A DNA stretch of 64,000 bases from an uncultured Lachnospiraceae bacterium (GTDB taxonomy: Bacteria > Bacillota > Clostridia > Lachnospirales > Lachnospiraceae), in the NCBI GenBank assembly GCA_951802115.1, contig CATOPL010000011.1:38507-102506 (forward strand), given 5' to 3'. Shown here piece after piece: positions 17,420 through 26,755 of this stretch. Each line of letters opens with the position of its first letter. Positions within the stretch are counted from its first letter, which is position 1. The notes below the pieces were generated by a model that was given only the letters and a program-made list of their open reading frames with translations, did not search any database and had not been told where the DNA came from. A program made the position numbers and the translations under genes.

Positions 17420-18454
17420 TCACATACATTCTCTTAAAAACTGATTGATAAAACCCGCCTGCTCATCTGTAAGTTCCATATCCAGAAGCTCTAAAAGCGC
17501 GTAATCCCAGGCTGTTGCCGTACAGTTCATATATCCGTTTTTGCGGATATCCGGAAAGAGTTTCAGCGTCATGTCCACATAAAACCGCAGCTCCTCCTTC
17601 TGCAGAGTGCACCCTTTCTGAAGCAGCATCATCAGGCTTAATCCAAGTCCCCAGTTCCAGAACTGATATTCCAGTTCCGGATAATATTTTTCAAGCAGCC
17701 CTCTGGCCGACATATCTTCCATCATAGCCAGCCACACGCGCGGATTATCCCATCGGTGTGTACGCTCCCAGTCGCTTCGCATCGTACTTCCGGATGAGAG
17801 ATACCAGACATAGAGACATTCGTCAAGAAAATAATGTCTTGTCTCGTACAGTCTGACTGGCACCACAAAGGAAGGCTCTTCAAACATCAGATGCTCGGCA
17901 AAGGTAATCTGATGTTTCTGAATCAAAGATGTCCGGTACAGCTTCTGCTGCGAACCATACGTCACCTGTCCGTTGACCTGCAGAAGAAACTCTTTCTTTT
18001 TCTCTTCTGTATCCAGTTCAATCAACCGGCTCTGTGTCCCTTTTTTCAATTCGACATTTGCTCCGCGGTCTGTGACGTTTTCTCCTGTAAATTCAACCAC
18101 ATCCGCATCATATTCTTTCGCAGCCTGATAACAGTGCTCCAGCGCTTCCTTCAGAAGCCAGTCGTCTGCATCGCAGAAGCAGAGATACTCGCCGCCTGCA
18201 TAAGAAACGCCTGCATTTCGGGCCCCCCCTTGCCGCATGTTTTCCTCCAGAAAAATAACCATAACGGTGTCCGGAAAACGCTGTTCATATTTCAGCAGCA
18301 GATTCCGTGTCTCACCATGATCCGTTGACGCATCGTCTACCAGAATAATTTCCATGCTGTCAATGCCGAGTGTCTGATTCACAAGCTGTTCTACGCACTT
18401 ATCCAGATACGCAGCTGCATTATAGCACGGAACCACCACACTTACCTTTTTCAT
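17420..18454 (-). CDS. Family 2 glycosyltransferase with a seven-guanine tract
   Basis: A 344-residue GT-A fold glycosyltransferase. It opens KKVSVVVPCYNAAAYLDKC, carries the ILVDDASTD nucleotide-binding aspartate (~residue 40) and the metal-binding FCDADDW (~residue 93). The C-terminal ~150 residues are helical and variable. It is closely related to the GT2 at 24260. The codons for QGGAR contain seven consecutive G bases on the coding strand (18223-18229), whereas the paralogue at 24260 uses mixed codons there. The frame is intact in this sequence. Ribosome site AGGAGAGG precedes ATG 18454. It probably acts in flagellin glycan synthesis with its CgeB-like neighbour. Confidence 0.87.
   Translation of the reverse strand: MKKVSVVVPCYNAAAYLDKCVEQLVNQTLGIDSMEIILVDDASTDHGETRNLLLKYEQRFPDTVMVIFLEENMRQGGARNAGVSYAGGEYLCFCDADDWLLKEALEHCYQAAKEYDADVVEFTGENVTDRGANVELKKGTQSRLIELDTEEKKKEFLLQVNGQVTYGSQQKLYRTSLIQKHQITFAEHLMFEEPSFVVPVRLYETRHYFLDECLYVWYLSSGSTMRSDWERTHRWDNPRVWLAMMEDMSARGLLEKYYPELEYQFWNWGLGLSLMMLLQKGCTLQKEELRFYVDMTLKLFPDIRKNGYMNCTATAWDYALLELLDMELTDEQAGFINQFLRECM
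18223..18229 (-). repeat. Seven-guanine homopolymer within a glycosyltransferase gene
   Basis: Seven G bases on the coding strand inside codons for Gln-Gly-Gly-Ala. The gene is in frame here. Tracts of this length can slip; it is the second longest G run noticed in the island after 35607-35615. Confidence 0.6.
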
Positions 18455-18486
18455 CTATGCCTCTCCTCTTTTACCTGTTTCGCTTT

Positions 18487-19656
18487 TCACCCGCCGAGCA
18501 TGCCGAGCATCTCTCTGACCCGGTGCCTGTACGTATGTTCCGCCGCAACTTTGTCATGACCGTTCCTGGCAATGACTTTTCGTTCTTCTTCATGTTCCAG
18601 ATAATAGTCTATTTTCTGCAGCAGGTCTTCTTTGCTTTCATAATAGACAAAATCCTCTCCTGGTACAAAATGCTCCAGAAAACCTGACTGGAAATTACTG
18701 ATCAAAAAGCCTCCGCAGCCCATAATATCGATCGCACGAAGTGGAATACCGCTTTTCATACCGCGAAGAGTAATATTGAGATTGATTTTACTCTGCTTAA
18801 AGATCCGCGGCATCTGATGATAATATTCCGCAAAACCGTGATTACGCAGATTGGGAAGTGAAAAACCTTTATACTGTGTAAAGAAATCAACGGTATGATT
18901 TCTCGCAATCGCATCCAGCAGATCGATTCGTTCTACTGCTGTGATCCTGTGATTAATAATATAATTTGCATAATAATATTCCTTCGTCTCAAAGCATCCT
19001 GGTTCATGCTCAATCGGACATGCGCGTGACAGATCGTCAAGAACCGGTCCCAGAACGTCTTCAATAAAATTATACCCCTGTATCTTCAGCTGAGCTGCCA
19101 TCAGTGCATCCAGATACCCTTTTGTAAAATCCGACAGAGAAGAAAAGATCCCATTGATAAAACCGTCATCCTCTACATACAAAGACCCAAGAAAAGAAAC
19201 ATCATACAAATACGGCAGAGAATCCGACGGAGCTTCCCCAATCGCATCCAGACGCTCCGTGTTGGCCGCCAGAGGCAGATAATGCACCGTTTTAATACCC
19301 GCATTATGGAATTCCAGATACAGCTCTTTATCGAATACATAGATCACATTGCACGGATTCGTAACGGTCACGGAATAAAGCCGGCGGTAGGGACTGTCAT
19401 ACGTCCAGGAAATGTAGCGAAGCTTATATTTTTCGCAGAGGTTTGAGATTGCCGGATAATAGTTCACGGAAAATGCAATATCCGGCGCTTCCTCGCGCAG
19501 CAGGGAAGCCATCAGACGCTCTACTTCCGGAAGATCTCTGTATGTTTTTTCTTCAATGGAAAACGGCGGATAGATCAGGCTGTGTCCTTCTGCAACAAAC
19601 GCCTCTTCCAGGTCTTTTCTGCCCGCACTGCTCCAAGCCATCATTAATATTTTCAT
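18487..19656 (-). CDS. CgeB-like glycosyltransferase (paralogue B)
   Basis: A 389-residue GT-B glycosyltransferase: MKILMMAWSSAGRKDLEEAF at the start, NPCNVIYVFDKELYLEFHNAG near residue 90, and RAIDIMGCGGFLISNF plus VPGEDFVYYESKEDLLQ in the C-terminal domain. It is most similar to paralogue A, notably in the last ~130 residues. The ribosome site is weak and rather distant (AAAGG ~13 bases from the ATG). It follows a GT2 gene (19728) with a 71-bp gap and precedes another (17420) by 32 bp, so CgeB-like and GT2 genes alternate. Cytoplasmic; donor sugar unknown. Confidence 0.8.
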   Translation of the reverse strand: MKILMMAWSSAGRKDLEEAFVAEGHSLIYPPFSIEEKTYRDLPEVERLMASLLREEAPDIAFSVNYYPAISNLCEKYKLRYISWTYDSPYRRLYSVTVTNPCNVIYVFDKELYLEFHNAGIKTVHYLPLAANTERLDAIGEAPSDSLPYLYDVSFLGSLYVEDDGFINGIFSSLSDFTKGYLDALMAAQLKIQGYNFIEDVLGPVLDDLSRACPIEHEPGCFETKEYYYANYIINHRITAVERIDLLDAIARNHTVDFFTQYKGFSLPNLRNHGFAEYYHQMPRIFKQSKINLNITLRGMKSGIPLRAIDIMGCGGFLISNFQSGFLEHFVPGEDFVYYESKEDLLQKIDYYLEHEEERKVIARNGHDKVAAEHTYRHRVREMLGMLGG

Positions 19657-19727
19657 TTTTTATCACTACCTTTATTATCGTTCGACAACTATTCTCCCGG
19701 GGTCAGCACTCCGGTTCGTTGCTGTTT

Positions 19728-20765
19728 TTATAAATCATTTGACACTCCCCAGCTCTTTTTAGCCTGACTTATCATCTGCTGAAATTCTGTCTCACTGACA
19801 GATGAATAAAGAATTTTCAAAAAGAACTGATATAATTCTGAAAAGTCTGATGCATACCGATTCTCTTTATAATCCGGAATATGAATTGCAAGAAATTCAC
19901 GTTCCAGCTGAAAAAACGAAAACGGAGCAACATCAAACCGGAAAATCATCAATTTTACAAAACCGGCAGCATCGCTCAAGGCATCATACTCCAGAATGTC
20001 CCCATACTGCTCAAAAAGACCGCGTCTGTGATAATCTTCCCACTTCATCATCTGTACTGTAAACCAGTCCAGATGGTACATCTCGTTCCTGGACATAACT
20101 GTTCCATGCGGATTCATATAATAATGATATAAATATTCCTTGACTACACAGACACCCTCTGCATAGAGATGCAGAAGCGGATACCAGTACATATCTTCAT
20201 ACATCAGCCCTTCCGGAAAAAAGATATTGTTCCTGAGCAGAAATTCTCTGCGAATGATTTTTGCATGTACTCCGGGTCCCAGAAGCATATTTTTAAGCAA
20301 TGTCTGTGAAACATCTTTTGTGTCTGCAGCAAGATATTGCACACTCCCTTCCCCGCGGTTCTTTTCCGCATAAACAAGAGTTTCGGAAGAATCCCTCACC
20401 CAACCGCAGACTGCCACATCGCAGGCACACTGCAGCACAGAACAATAAAGTTTCTCAAAAAAATCCGGCTCCAGCCAGTCATCCGCATCCACAAAAGAAA
20501 TCCAGTCCGCAGAGGCGACAGAAAGCCCCAGATTTCTGGCCGCTCCCTGTCTGCGGTTCACCTCCTGGCGCAGAAGAAGAATATTGTCAGGAAACTGCTG
20601 TTCCCATTTCTGCAGGCAATTCCAGGTATCATCGGTGGAAGCGTCGTCCACACAGATAATTTCCAGATCCCTGATCCCGATGGTCTGGTCAATCATCGAA
20701 GTCATACACCTGTCAATATAAGAAGCCACATTATAACATGGAATAATCACACTTATTTTTCGCAT
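19728..20765 (-). CDS. Family 2 glycosyltransferase
   Basis: A 345-residue GT2 with RKISVIIPCYNVASYIDRC at the N-terminus, ICVDDASTDD (~residue 40) and the metal-binding FVDADDWLEP (~residue 92). It belongs to the same subgroup as the gene at 23168 (both share QEVNRRQG(A/T)ARN and the ADWI(S/A)FVD segment) and is more distant from the 17420/24260 pair. AGGAGAGG lies just before ATG 20765. It lies 54 bp downstream of the CgeB-like gene 20820. Predicted to add a sugar to a growing flagellin glycan; the specificity is not readable. Confidence 0.87.
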   Translation of the reverse strand: MRKISVIIPCYNVASYIDRCMTSMIDQTIGIRDLEIICVDDASTDDTWNCLQKWEQQFPDNILLLRQEVNRRQGAARNLGLSVASADWISFVDADDWLEPDFFEKLYCSVLQCACDVAVCGWVRDSSETLVYAEKNRGEGSVQYLAADTKDVSQTLLKNMLLGPGVHAKIIRREFLLRNNIFFPEGLMYEDMYWYPLLHLYAEGVCVVKEYLYHYYMNPHGTVMSRNEMYHLDWFTVQMMKWEDYHRRGLFEQYGDILEYDALSDAAGFVKLMIFRFDVAPFSFFQLEREFLAIHIPDYKENRYASDFSELYQFFLKILYSSVSETEFQQMISQAKKSWGVSNDL

Positions 20766-20819
20766 ATACCTCTCCTGTTCTGAAAGCAGATGAAGCGCAC
20801 TTTGCGACGTTCAAATTTC

Positions 20820-21974
20820 CTACAGATCTAACATCTCCTTTACCCGGTGTCGGTAAGTGTGCTCTTTTACCACTTTGCCATGTCCTCTTTTGGCAATCGC
20901 TTTGCGTTCCTCTTCATGAAGCAAATAATAATCAATTTTCTGTAGCAGATCTTCTTTATTTTCATAATAGACAAAATCCTCTCCCGGCACAAAAAAATCC
21001 AGAAAATCCGCCTGAAAATTACTGAGCAGAAATCCTCCGCAACCCATAATATCAAAAGCCCTGAGAGGTATCCCGCTGTGAATCCCCCTCAGACTGATGT
21101 TCAAATTAATTTTACTGTTCTTAAAAACAAGCGGCATCTCGCTGTAATAGTCAACAGAGCCGTGATTGCACACATGATTCATCGTAAAATCTTTTCCCCA
21201 TGTAAAAAGATCAACCAGATGCTTTTCCGCGACCACACTCAAAAGATCAAGCCGCTCCAACGTCGTAAGCCGGCGGTTAATAATATATTGTGCATAAAGA
21301 TACTCCCTTGTCTCCAGCCCATCCGGCTGAATCCCAAGAGGCAAAGCTTTCCACAGCTCATCAATAATAGGAGACAGAATTTCCTCCACAAAATCATAAC
21401 CTTGTATCTGCAGCTGGGCATTCATAAGCCCTCCCAGATAACCTCTCGCATAATCAGACAGGGCCCCCGCCACCCGATCAATATAATTGTATTTTATCTT
21501 TTCCACATAAAGAGATCCGACAAAAGATATATTATAAAAAACCGGCGCCAAATATGTTTCTTTTACAGCATCCAGTCGTTCTGCATTGACTGCCAGAGGC
21601 AAATATTGAACCGTAGAGATCCCTGCACGGTGGAACTCGGAATACAGAGTTTTATCAAACACATAAATGACATTGCAGGGATTGATCACCGTTCTGGAAT
21701 AGAGCTCACGATGCGGACTGTCGTAAACCCATGAAATATATCTGACCATTTTCTCATTGCAGACCTTGGATATAACCGGAAAATAATCAACAGAAAAAAC
21801 GGCATCCGGCCTCTCTTTGTCCAACGCCAGCAACAGACTGTTCTCCATCTCCCGAATCGGACGCCCGTCTGCAAGCACAAACGGAAAGCATATCAATTCA
21901 TGCTGCTCTGCAGCAAACGCCTCTTTCAAATCACGTTCTCCGACACTTGACCATTCCGCAAATAATATTTTCAT
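20820..21974 (-). CDS. CgeB-like glycosyltransferase (paralogue C)
   Basis: A 384-residue GT-B glycosyltransferase with MKILFAEWSSVGERDLKEAF at the start, NPCNVIYVFDKTLYSEFH in the N-terminal half and RAFDIMGCGGFLLSNF and VPGEDFVYYENKEDLLQ in the C-terminal domain. Its ATG overlaps the stop of paralogue D by 4 bp (ATGA), so two CgeB-like genes are directly coupled here without an intervening GT2. The middle third is the most divergent among paralogues (for example DLFTWGKDFTMNHVCNHG), consistent with different acceptors, while the C-terminal ~120 residues are nearly the same in all. Confidence 0.8.
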   Translation of the reverse strand: MKILFAEWSSVGERDLKEAFAAEQHELICFPFVLADGRPIREMENSLLLALDKERPDAVFSVDYFPVISKVCNEKMVRYISWVYDSPHRELYSRTVINPCNVIYVFDKTLYSEFHRAGISTVQYLPLAVNAERLDAVKETYLAPVFYNISFVGSLYVEKIKYNYIDRVAGALSDYARGYLGGLMNAQLQIQGYDFVEEILSPIIDELWKALPLGIQPDGLETREYLYAQYIINRRLTTLERLDLLSVVAEKHLVDLFTWGKDFTMNHVCNHGSVDYYSEMPLVFKNSKINLNISLRGIHSGIPLRAFDIMGCGGFLLSNFQADFLDFFVPGEDFVYYENKEDLLQKIDYYLLHEEERKAIAKRGHGKVVKEHTYRHRVKEMLDL

Positions 21975-23140
21975 AAGTCAAGCATCTCCCTGATTCGATG
22001 TCTGTAGGTATGTGCCGCCGCCACCTTATCATGACCGTTTCTGGCCACTGCCTGACGCTCCTCTTCATGAAGAAGATAATAATCTATTTTCTGTACCAGA
22101 TCCTCCTTACTCTCATAAAAAACAAAATCTTCTCCCGGTACAAAGAAATCCAGAAATTCATTTTGATAATTGCTGAGCAAAAACCCGCCGCAGCCCATAA
22201 TATCCATGGCACGCAGTGGAATTCCGCTCTTTATGCTGCGAAGTGTAATATTCAGATTGATTTTACTTTGTTTAAATATCAGCGGCATCTTATAATCATA
22301 GTTCACACTCCCATGATTGCGCACATTGGGCATCTCAACTTCTTTTACATGAGTAAAAAGATCAACCGTGTGATTTCTGGCAGCCGCCTCCAGAAGATCC
22401 ATACGCTCTATCGTCGTAATTCTGCGGTTGATCACATATTGTGCATAGTGATGTTCCAGTGTTTCCAGACCATCCGGAGTAATTTCTATCGGAAACACCC
22501 GATACAGGTCCTGAATCACAGGAGCCAGCAGATCCTGAATAAAATTATAGCCCTGTATTTTCAGCTGAGAAGCCATAAGACCTTCCAGATACCCCTTCGC
22601 GTAATCCGGTATGAGAGACATCATCTTGTCAAACACATTGATCTTTTCCACATAGAGGGAACCTACAAATGAAATATCATAGGCAAAAGACGGTGTCCCG
22701 ACAGCGTCCGCTGTGATAGCATCCAGACGTTTTGTATTGGCTGCCAGCGGCATATAGTGTACAGTGGTAATTCCGGCATTACGGAACTCCTGATATACTT
22801 CTTTATCAAAAACATAGATCACATTGCATGGAAAAATGACAGTTGCAGAATAAAGCAGCACATGAGGCCAGTCATAGATCCAGGAAATGTATCTGATATT
22901 CTCTCTCCTGCAGACTTTGGAGATCACCGGAAAAAAATCTATCGAAAAAACCGCATCCGGCGTCTCTTTGCGCAATGTAGAATGAAGCCTGTCTTCAATC
23001 TCCTGATCATGCCTGAGATCCGCTTCCTTCACATCAAAAGGAAAAAAGACCAGTTCATGTCCTTCCGCAGTAAATGCCTCTTTGATGTCCACTCTTCCAA
23101 AGCTGTCCCACTCAACAAACAGTATTTTCATGCCTTTCAT
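21971..23140 (-). CDS. CgeB-like glycosyltransferase (paralogue D)
   Basis: A 389-residue GT-B glycosyltransferase: MKGMKILFVEWDSFGRVDIKEAF, FPCNVIYVFDKEVYQEF, then RAMDIMGCGGFLLSNY and VPGEDFVFYESKEDLVQ. Two possible starts (23140 and 23131) are both ATG with weak ribosome sites; the upstream one is used. It follows the GT2 at 23168 by 27 bp and is coupled to paralogue C by a 4-bp overlap. As in the other copies, the catalytic GT-B cleft would lie between the two halves; no membrane segment is present. Confidence 0.8.
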   Translation of the reverse strand: MKGMKILFVEWDSFGRVDIKEAFTAEGHELVFFPFDVKEADLRHDQEIEDRLHSTLRKETPDAVFSIDFFPVISKVCRRENIRYISWIYDWPHVLLYSATVIFPCNVIYVFDKEVYQEFRNAGITTVHYMPLAANTKRLDAITADAVGTPSFAYDISFVGSLYVEKINVFDKMMSLIPDYAKGYLEGLMASQLKIQGYNFIQDLLAPVIQDLYRVFPIEITPDGLETLEHHYAQYVINRRITTIERMDLLEAAARNHTVDLFTHVKEVEMPNVRNHGSVNYDYKMPLIFKQSKINLNITLRSIKSGIPLRAMDIMGCGGFLLSNYQNEFLDFFVPGEDFVFYESKEDLVQKIDYYLLHEEERQAVARNGHDKVAAAHTYRHRIREMLDL

Positions 23141-23167
23141 CCCACATCTTTCATTACAAATTCTTTT

Positions 23168-24202
23168 TCAGTCCTCAATACCCCAGTATTGTTTTGCCTG
23201 CTTTATTATCTGCAGGAAACCTGTTCTGTCGGCAGGTGCATACAGCGCTTTCAAAAATTCTCCATAAATACCTGTCAGATCTTCCGCATATTTGTTTTCC
23301 TGATAATCCGGCACCTGTTCCTGTACGATCTCTCTCACCAGCTGAAAAAAAGAAAATGACGGTTCATCATATCTTAGAATGAGCATTTTTATAAGTCCCA
23401 CCGCGTCCTGCAGACAGTCATACTCCAATTCTTCACGGTAATCCCGCAAAAGACCACGCCGGCTGTACTCCTTCCACTTCATCAGCCATACTGTGACCCA
23501 GTCCATATGATAATCTGTATTTTTCACCAAAATCGTCGAGTGACGATTGACAAAATAATGATACAGCTTCTTTGGGATCCGATAGACCTCTGTAACATAA
23601 ATATGCAGCATCGGAACCCAGTAATGATCCTCATATGTCAAATCTTCCGGAAAAAAGATCTGAAAATCCAGAAGAAATTTCCTGCGGATGATCTTACCCC
23701 ACGCCGCTTCCCCCACAATAGAAGCTGCTATCAGACCCTTCTTTGCCTCGTCTGTATCCGCCACAAGATACTGATCTTCCCCATCTCCTCTGTCTTTCTC
23801 ATCAAAATAAACGAGAGTATCTGAAAAATCTCTCTCCGCTTCACAGCAGACCACATCACAGCTGTACTTTGTCACAGGCCGGTAGAGAAGCTCCAGATAA
23901 TCCGGTTCCAGCCAGTCGTCTCCGTCTACAAAAGCAATCCAGTCGGCTGATGCATACTGCAGTCCAATATTTCTGGCCGTTCCCTGCCGCCGGTTCACTT
24001 CCTGACGGATCAGCAGTATATGTTCCGGAAACAGACACTCCCATTTCTGCAGGTGAAGCCATGTATCATCTGTGGAAGCGTCATCGATACAGATAATCTC
24101 CAGGTTGTCCATCCCCATCGTCTGGGCAGCAATCGAAGCCATACACCTGTCAATATATGCTGCCACATTATAGCATGGTATGATTATACTTACTTTCCGC
24201 AT
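23168..24202 (-). CDS. Family 2 glycosyltransferase
   Basis: A 344-residue GT2: RKVSIIIPCYNVAAYIDRC, ICIDDASTDD (~residue 40) and the metal-binding FVDGDDWLEP (~residue 92, with Gly in place of the usual Ala). It is the close relative of the GT2 at 19728; the two share C-terminal features such as an ILRYDEPSFSFFQL-type helix (IFRFDVAPFSFFQL in the other). GGAGG precedes ATG 24202. It lies between two other glycosyltransferase genes in one transcript. The role in flagellin glycan assembly is inferred from location. Confidence 0.87.
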   Translation of the reverse strand: MRKVSIIIPCYNVAAYIDRCMASIAAQTMGMDNLEIICIDDASTDDTWLHLQKWECLFPEHILLIRQEVNRRQGTARNIGLQYASADWIAFVDGDDWLEPDYLELLYRPVTKYSCDVVCCEAERDFSDTLVYFDEKDRGDGEDQYLVADTDEAKKGLIAASIVGEAAWGKIIRRKFLLDFQIFFPEDLTYEDHYWVPMLHIYVTEVYRIPKKLYHYFVNRHSTILVKNTDYHMDWVTVWLMKWKEYSRRGLLRDYREELEYDCLQDAVGLIKMLILRYDEPSFSFFQLVREIVQEQVPDYQENKYAEDLTGIYGEFLKALYAPADRTGFLQIIKQAKQYWGIED

Positions 24203-24259
24203 ACCTTCCTCCTGTTTTCCAAATCTTACAACAGTGCAGACATGTTCCAGGACTCCGTA

Positions 24260-25306
24260 CTAGGACCGTGTACACTCTGCCATCAGCCGGTTTGCCGCCT
24301 GCACACTCTCATCCGTAAACTCCATATTCAGCCATCCCAGCAGCATTTGATTCCAGACCCTGTTCTCCATGCTGCTGTTATCCTGCAGATATTTATTTTC
24401 CCTAATATCGGGAAACAGCCTCTGTATCGTCTCCACAAGAAATTTCCATTCGTCTTTTGTCAAAACATAATTTACGAACAGCATGGCGAGCATATATCCG
24501 ACTCCCAGTCTGAGGAATAAATATTCGATCTCCTGTCGATATGCCGAAAACAGCCCCCTCTGCTCCAGCTCGCCCGTAAGCAAAATCCAGATCCGCAGAT
24601 TATCCCACCGGTGTTCCCGCCCCCAGTCACCGCGTATGGTACTGCCCGGAGACACATAATAAACGTAAAGCTGCTCATCCAGGAAATAATGTCTTCTGGC
24701 GTACATTCTGACCGGCAGGGCAAACGAAACTTCCTCAAAAATAAAATGCTCCGGAAAAACAATCTGATTATCCCGGATCATAGACAGTCTGTACAATTTG
24801 TTCTGCGAACCATAATCCCCTGTTTTCAAATCTAAAAGATACGCTTTTCTCTTTTCTTCGGTATCCAGTTCTGTCAGATGACTGTCATCCCCGCACTTCA
24901 GATCAATGTGCATATCCCGGATGCCAACATTGATCCGTTTAAATTCAACCACATCCGCATCATATTTCTTGGCTGCATGATAACAGTGTTCCAGTGTTTC
25001 CTCCAGCATCCAATCATCCGCATCACAAAAAATCAGATATTCCCCGCCGGCATAAGAAACTCCAACATTTCGCGCACCGCCCTGCCGCAGATTTTCTTCC
25101 AGAAAAACTGCCATAACCGTCTCCGGAAACTGTCGTTCATATTCCATAATCAGGCTCTGTGTGGCGCCATCGTCCGTGGAAGCATCGTCTACCAGAATAA
25201 TCTCCATATTTTCTATCCCAATCGTTTGATGCAAAAGATATTCCACACATTTGTCCAGATACTCAGATACATTATGACACGGAACAACTACACTGATTTT
25301 TCCCAT
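24260..25306 (-). CDS. Family 2 glycosyltransferase
   Basis: A 348-residue GT2 from the chosen start: MGKISVVVPCHNVSEYLDKC, ILVDDASTDD, then QGGARNVGVSYAGGEYL and the metal-binding FCDADDWML. It is the paralogue of 17420. ATG at 25306 is preferred over a TTG at 25330 because TTTGGAGAAG lies a few bases upstream and the homology begins there. The tract coding QGGAR is not a homopolymer here, unlike in 17420. The gap to the next upstream CgeB-like gene is 116 bp. Confidence 0.87.
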   Translation of the reverse strand: MGKISVVVPCHNVSEYLDKCVEYLLHQTIGIENMEIILVDDASTDDGATQSLIMEYERQFPETVMAVFLEENLRQGGARNVGVSYAGGEYLIFCDADDWMLEETLEHCYHAAKKYDADVVEFKRINVGIRDMHIDLKCGDDSHLTELDTEEKRKAYLLDLKTGDYGSQNKLYRLSMIRDNQIVFPEHFIFEEVSFALPVRMYARRHYFLDEQLYVYYVSPGSTIRGDWGREHRWDNLRIWILLTGELEQRGLFSAYRQEIEYLFLRLGVGYMLAMLFVNYVLTKDEWKFLVETIQRLFPDIRENKYLQDNSSMENRVWNQMLLGWLNMEFTDESVQAANRLMAECTRS

Positions 25307-25422
25307 CTTATCTTCTCCAAAGTTTTGCAACTTGCCTTTTCATCCCACAGATCAAAAAGAAAATTTCCCATCCTTACATATTTGTAAAGTCTCCGGGACT
25401 TGTCCGGCTCATCGCTGTTTAT

Positions 25423-26577
25423 TCACAAATCCAGCATCTCTCTTACCCGATGTCTGTACGTATGCTCTGCCGACACCTTGTCATGTCCATTTTGGGCAAT
25501 GTCACGCCGCTCCTCTTCATGTTCCAGATAATAACCGATCTTCTGCAGCAGATCTTCTTTGCTTTCATAAAACACAAAATCCTCACCCGGCACAAAGAAG
25601 TCCAGAAAATCCGCCTGAAAACTACTGAGCAGGAAACCTCCGCTTCCCATAATGTCAAATGCTCTCAGCGGAATCCCGCTCTTAATACTGCGCAGAGAAA
25701 TATTCAGATTGATTTTGCTGTCTCTGAACACTTTTGGCATCTCATAATCATAATCAACACCTCCATGATTGCGCAGTCCCGGCGCTGAAAAATCCGGGTC
25801 ATAGGTAAAAAGATCAAGACCATACGCCCCGGCAACAGAAGTGAGTAAGTCTGCACGCTCCAGTGATGTAATCTTACGGTTGATCAAATACTGTGCATAA
25901 AACCACTCCATCGATTCCACGCCGTCCTCGTTACGGCTCATCGGAAAGGCTTTCTGCAGATCGCCCATTACCGGAGCAAGAACTTCCTGTATAAAATTAT
26001 ATCCCTGTACTTTCATCTGAGCCGCCATCAAAGCATCCAGATAACCTCTGGCATAATCTCGAAGTCCGGTCATCTGATCATAAAAGTTCCATCTTTCTGT
26101 ATAGAGAGAACCCACAAAAGAAACATCGCAGGAATAAGAAGGATTGCATAAAGATTCTTCCGAAATCCGGTCCAGCCGTTCCACATTAACTGCCATCGGC
26201 ATGTAATGCACGGTCTGAATCCCCCCGCAATGAAATTCCAGATACACTTCTTTGTCAAATACATATATGGTATTGCAGGGATTTACAATCGTACAGGAAT
26301 AAAGCAGGATAGCCGGACTGTCATAAACCCAGGCAATATATCTGATCCCTTCCGACTGACACACTTTGGAAATTACCGGAAAATAATTGAAAGAAAACAC
26401 TGCATCCGGCACTTCCTGATGCAGGACAGAATACAGCCGCAGTTCTGTCTCCGGATTATGTCTCAGTTTTCCGTCAAACGTAAAAGAGAAATCAACAACA
26501 CAGTGCCCCTCCGACAGGAACGCTTCTTTTATGTCCTGATTTCCATAGCTTTCCCAATCAATAAATAAAATCTTCAT
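25423..26577 (-). CDS. CgeB-like glycosyltransferase (paralogue E)
   Basis: A 384-residue GT-B glycosyltransferase, the first gene downstream of the flagellin genes. It has MKILFIDWESYGNQDIKEAF, NPCNTIYVFDKEVYLEFH, then RAFDIMGSGGFLLSSF (Ser instead of the usual Cys) and VPGEDFVFYESKEDLLQ. The frame stays open to 26694, but homology and all paralogues start at this ATG. AGGAGA lies ~16 bases upstream, a long spacing, so translation may be weak or use an alternative start. It lies downstream of the flagellin terminator at 26622-26660. Confidence 0.8.
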   Translation of the reverse strand: MKILFIDWESYGNQDIKEAFLSEGHCVVDFSFTFDGKLRHNPETELRLYSVLHQEVPDAVFSFNYFPVISKVCQSEGIRYIAWVYDSPAILLYSCTIVNPCNTIYVFDKEVYLEFHCGGIQTVHYMPMAVNVERLDRISEESLCNPSYSCDVSFVGSLYTERWNFYDQMTGLRDYARGYLDALMAAQMKVQGYNFIQEVLAPVMGDLQKAFPMSRNEDGVESMEWFYAQYLINRKITSLERADLLTSVAGAYGLDLFTYDPDFSAPGLRNHGGVDYDYEMPKVFRDSKINLNISLRSIKSGIPLRAFDIMGSGGFLLSSFQADFLDFFVPGEDFVFYESKEDLLQKIGYYLEHEEERRDIAQNGHDKVSAEHTYRHRVREMLDL

Positions 26578-26621
26578 AATTTTCAGTTTAAGTTCTCCTG
26601 TTATATATAGCAGAAGACAAC

Positions 26622-26660
26622 AAAAGCTATTTCTAAGCGCTTGCTTTCGAAATAGCTTTT
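26622..26660 (-). terminator. Flagellin terminator
   Basis: Arms AAAAGCTATTTC (26622-26633) and GAAATAGCTTTT (26649-26660) are perfect 12-bp inverted repeats with a 15-nt loop. On the minus strand the stem ends in a T run, ~95 bp after the flagellin stop at 26756. It would stop most transcripts from the strong flagellin promoter before the glycosyltransferase genes. A second small inverted repeat (TGTCGG 26680-26685, CCGACA 26704-26709) lies between. Confidence 0.8.
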
Positions 26661-26755
26661 TGTTACAAGGCCCTGTTATTGTCGGACCCAACAACAGTTG
26701 AGCCCGACATAATCGACAAATATAACTGTCAATCGTAATAAACTGCTGTTTGCTT

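Noticed and set aside
16235..26577. Repeated similar DNA segments as insertion sequences
   Set aside because: The repeats are the paralogous 3' ends of intact CgeB-like genes, with no transposase or flanking inverted repeats.
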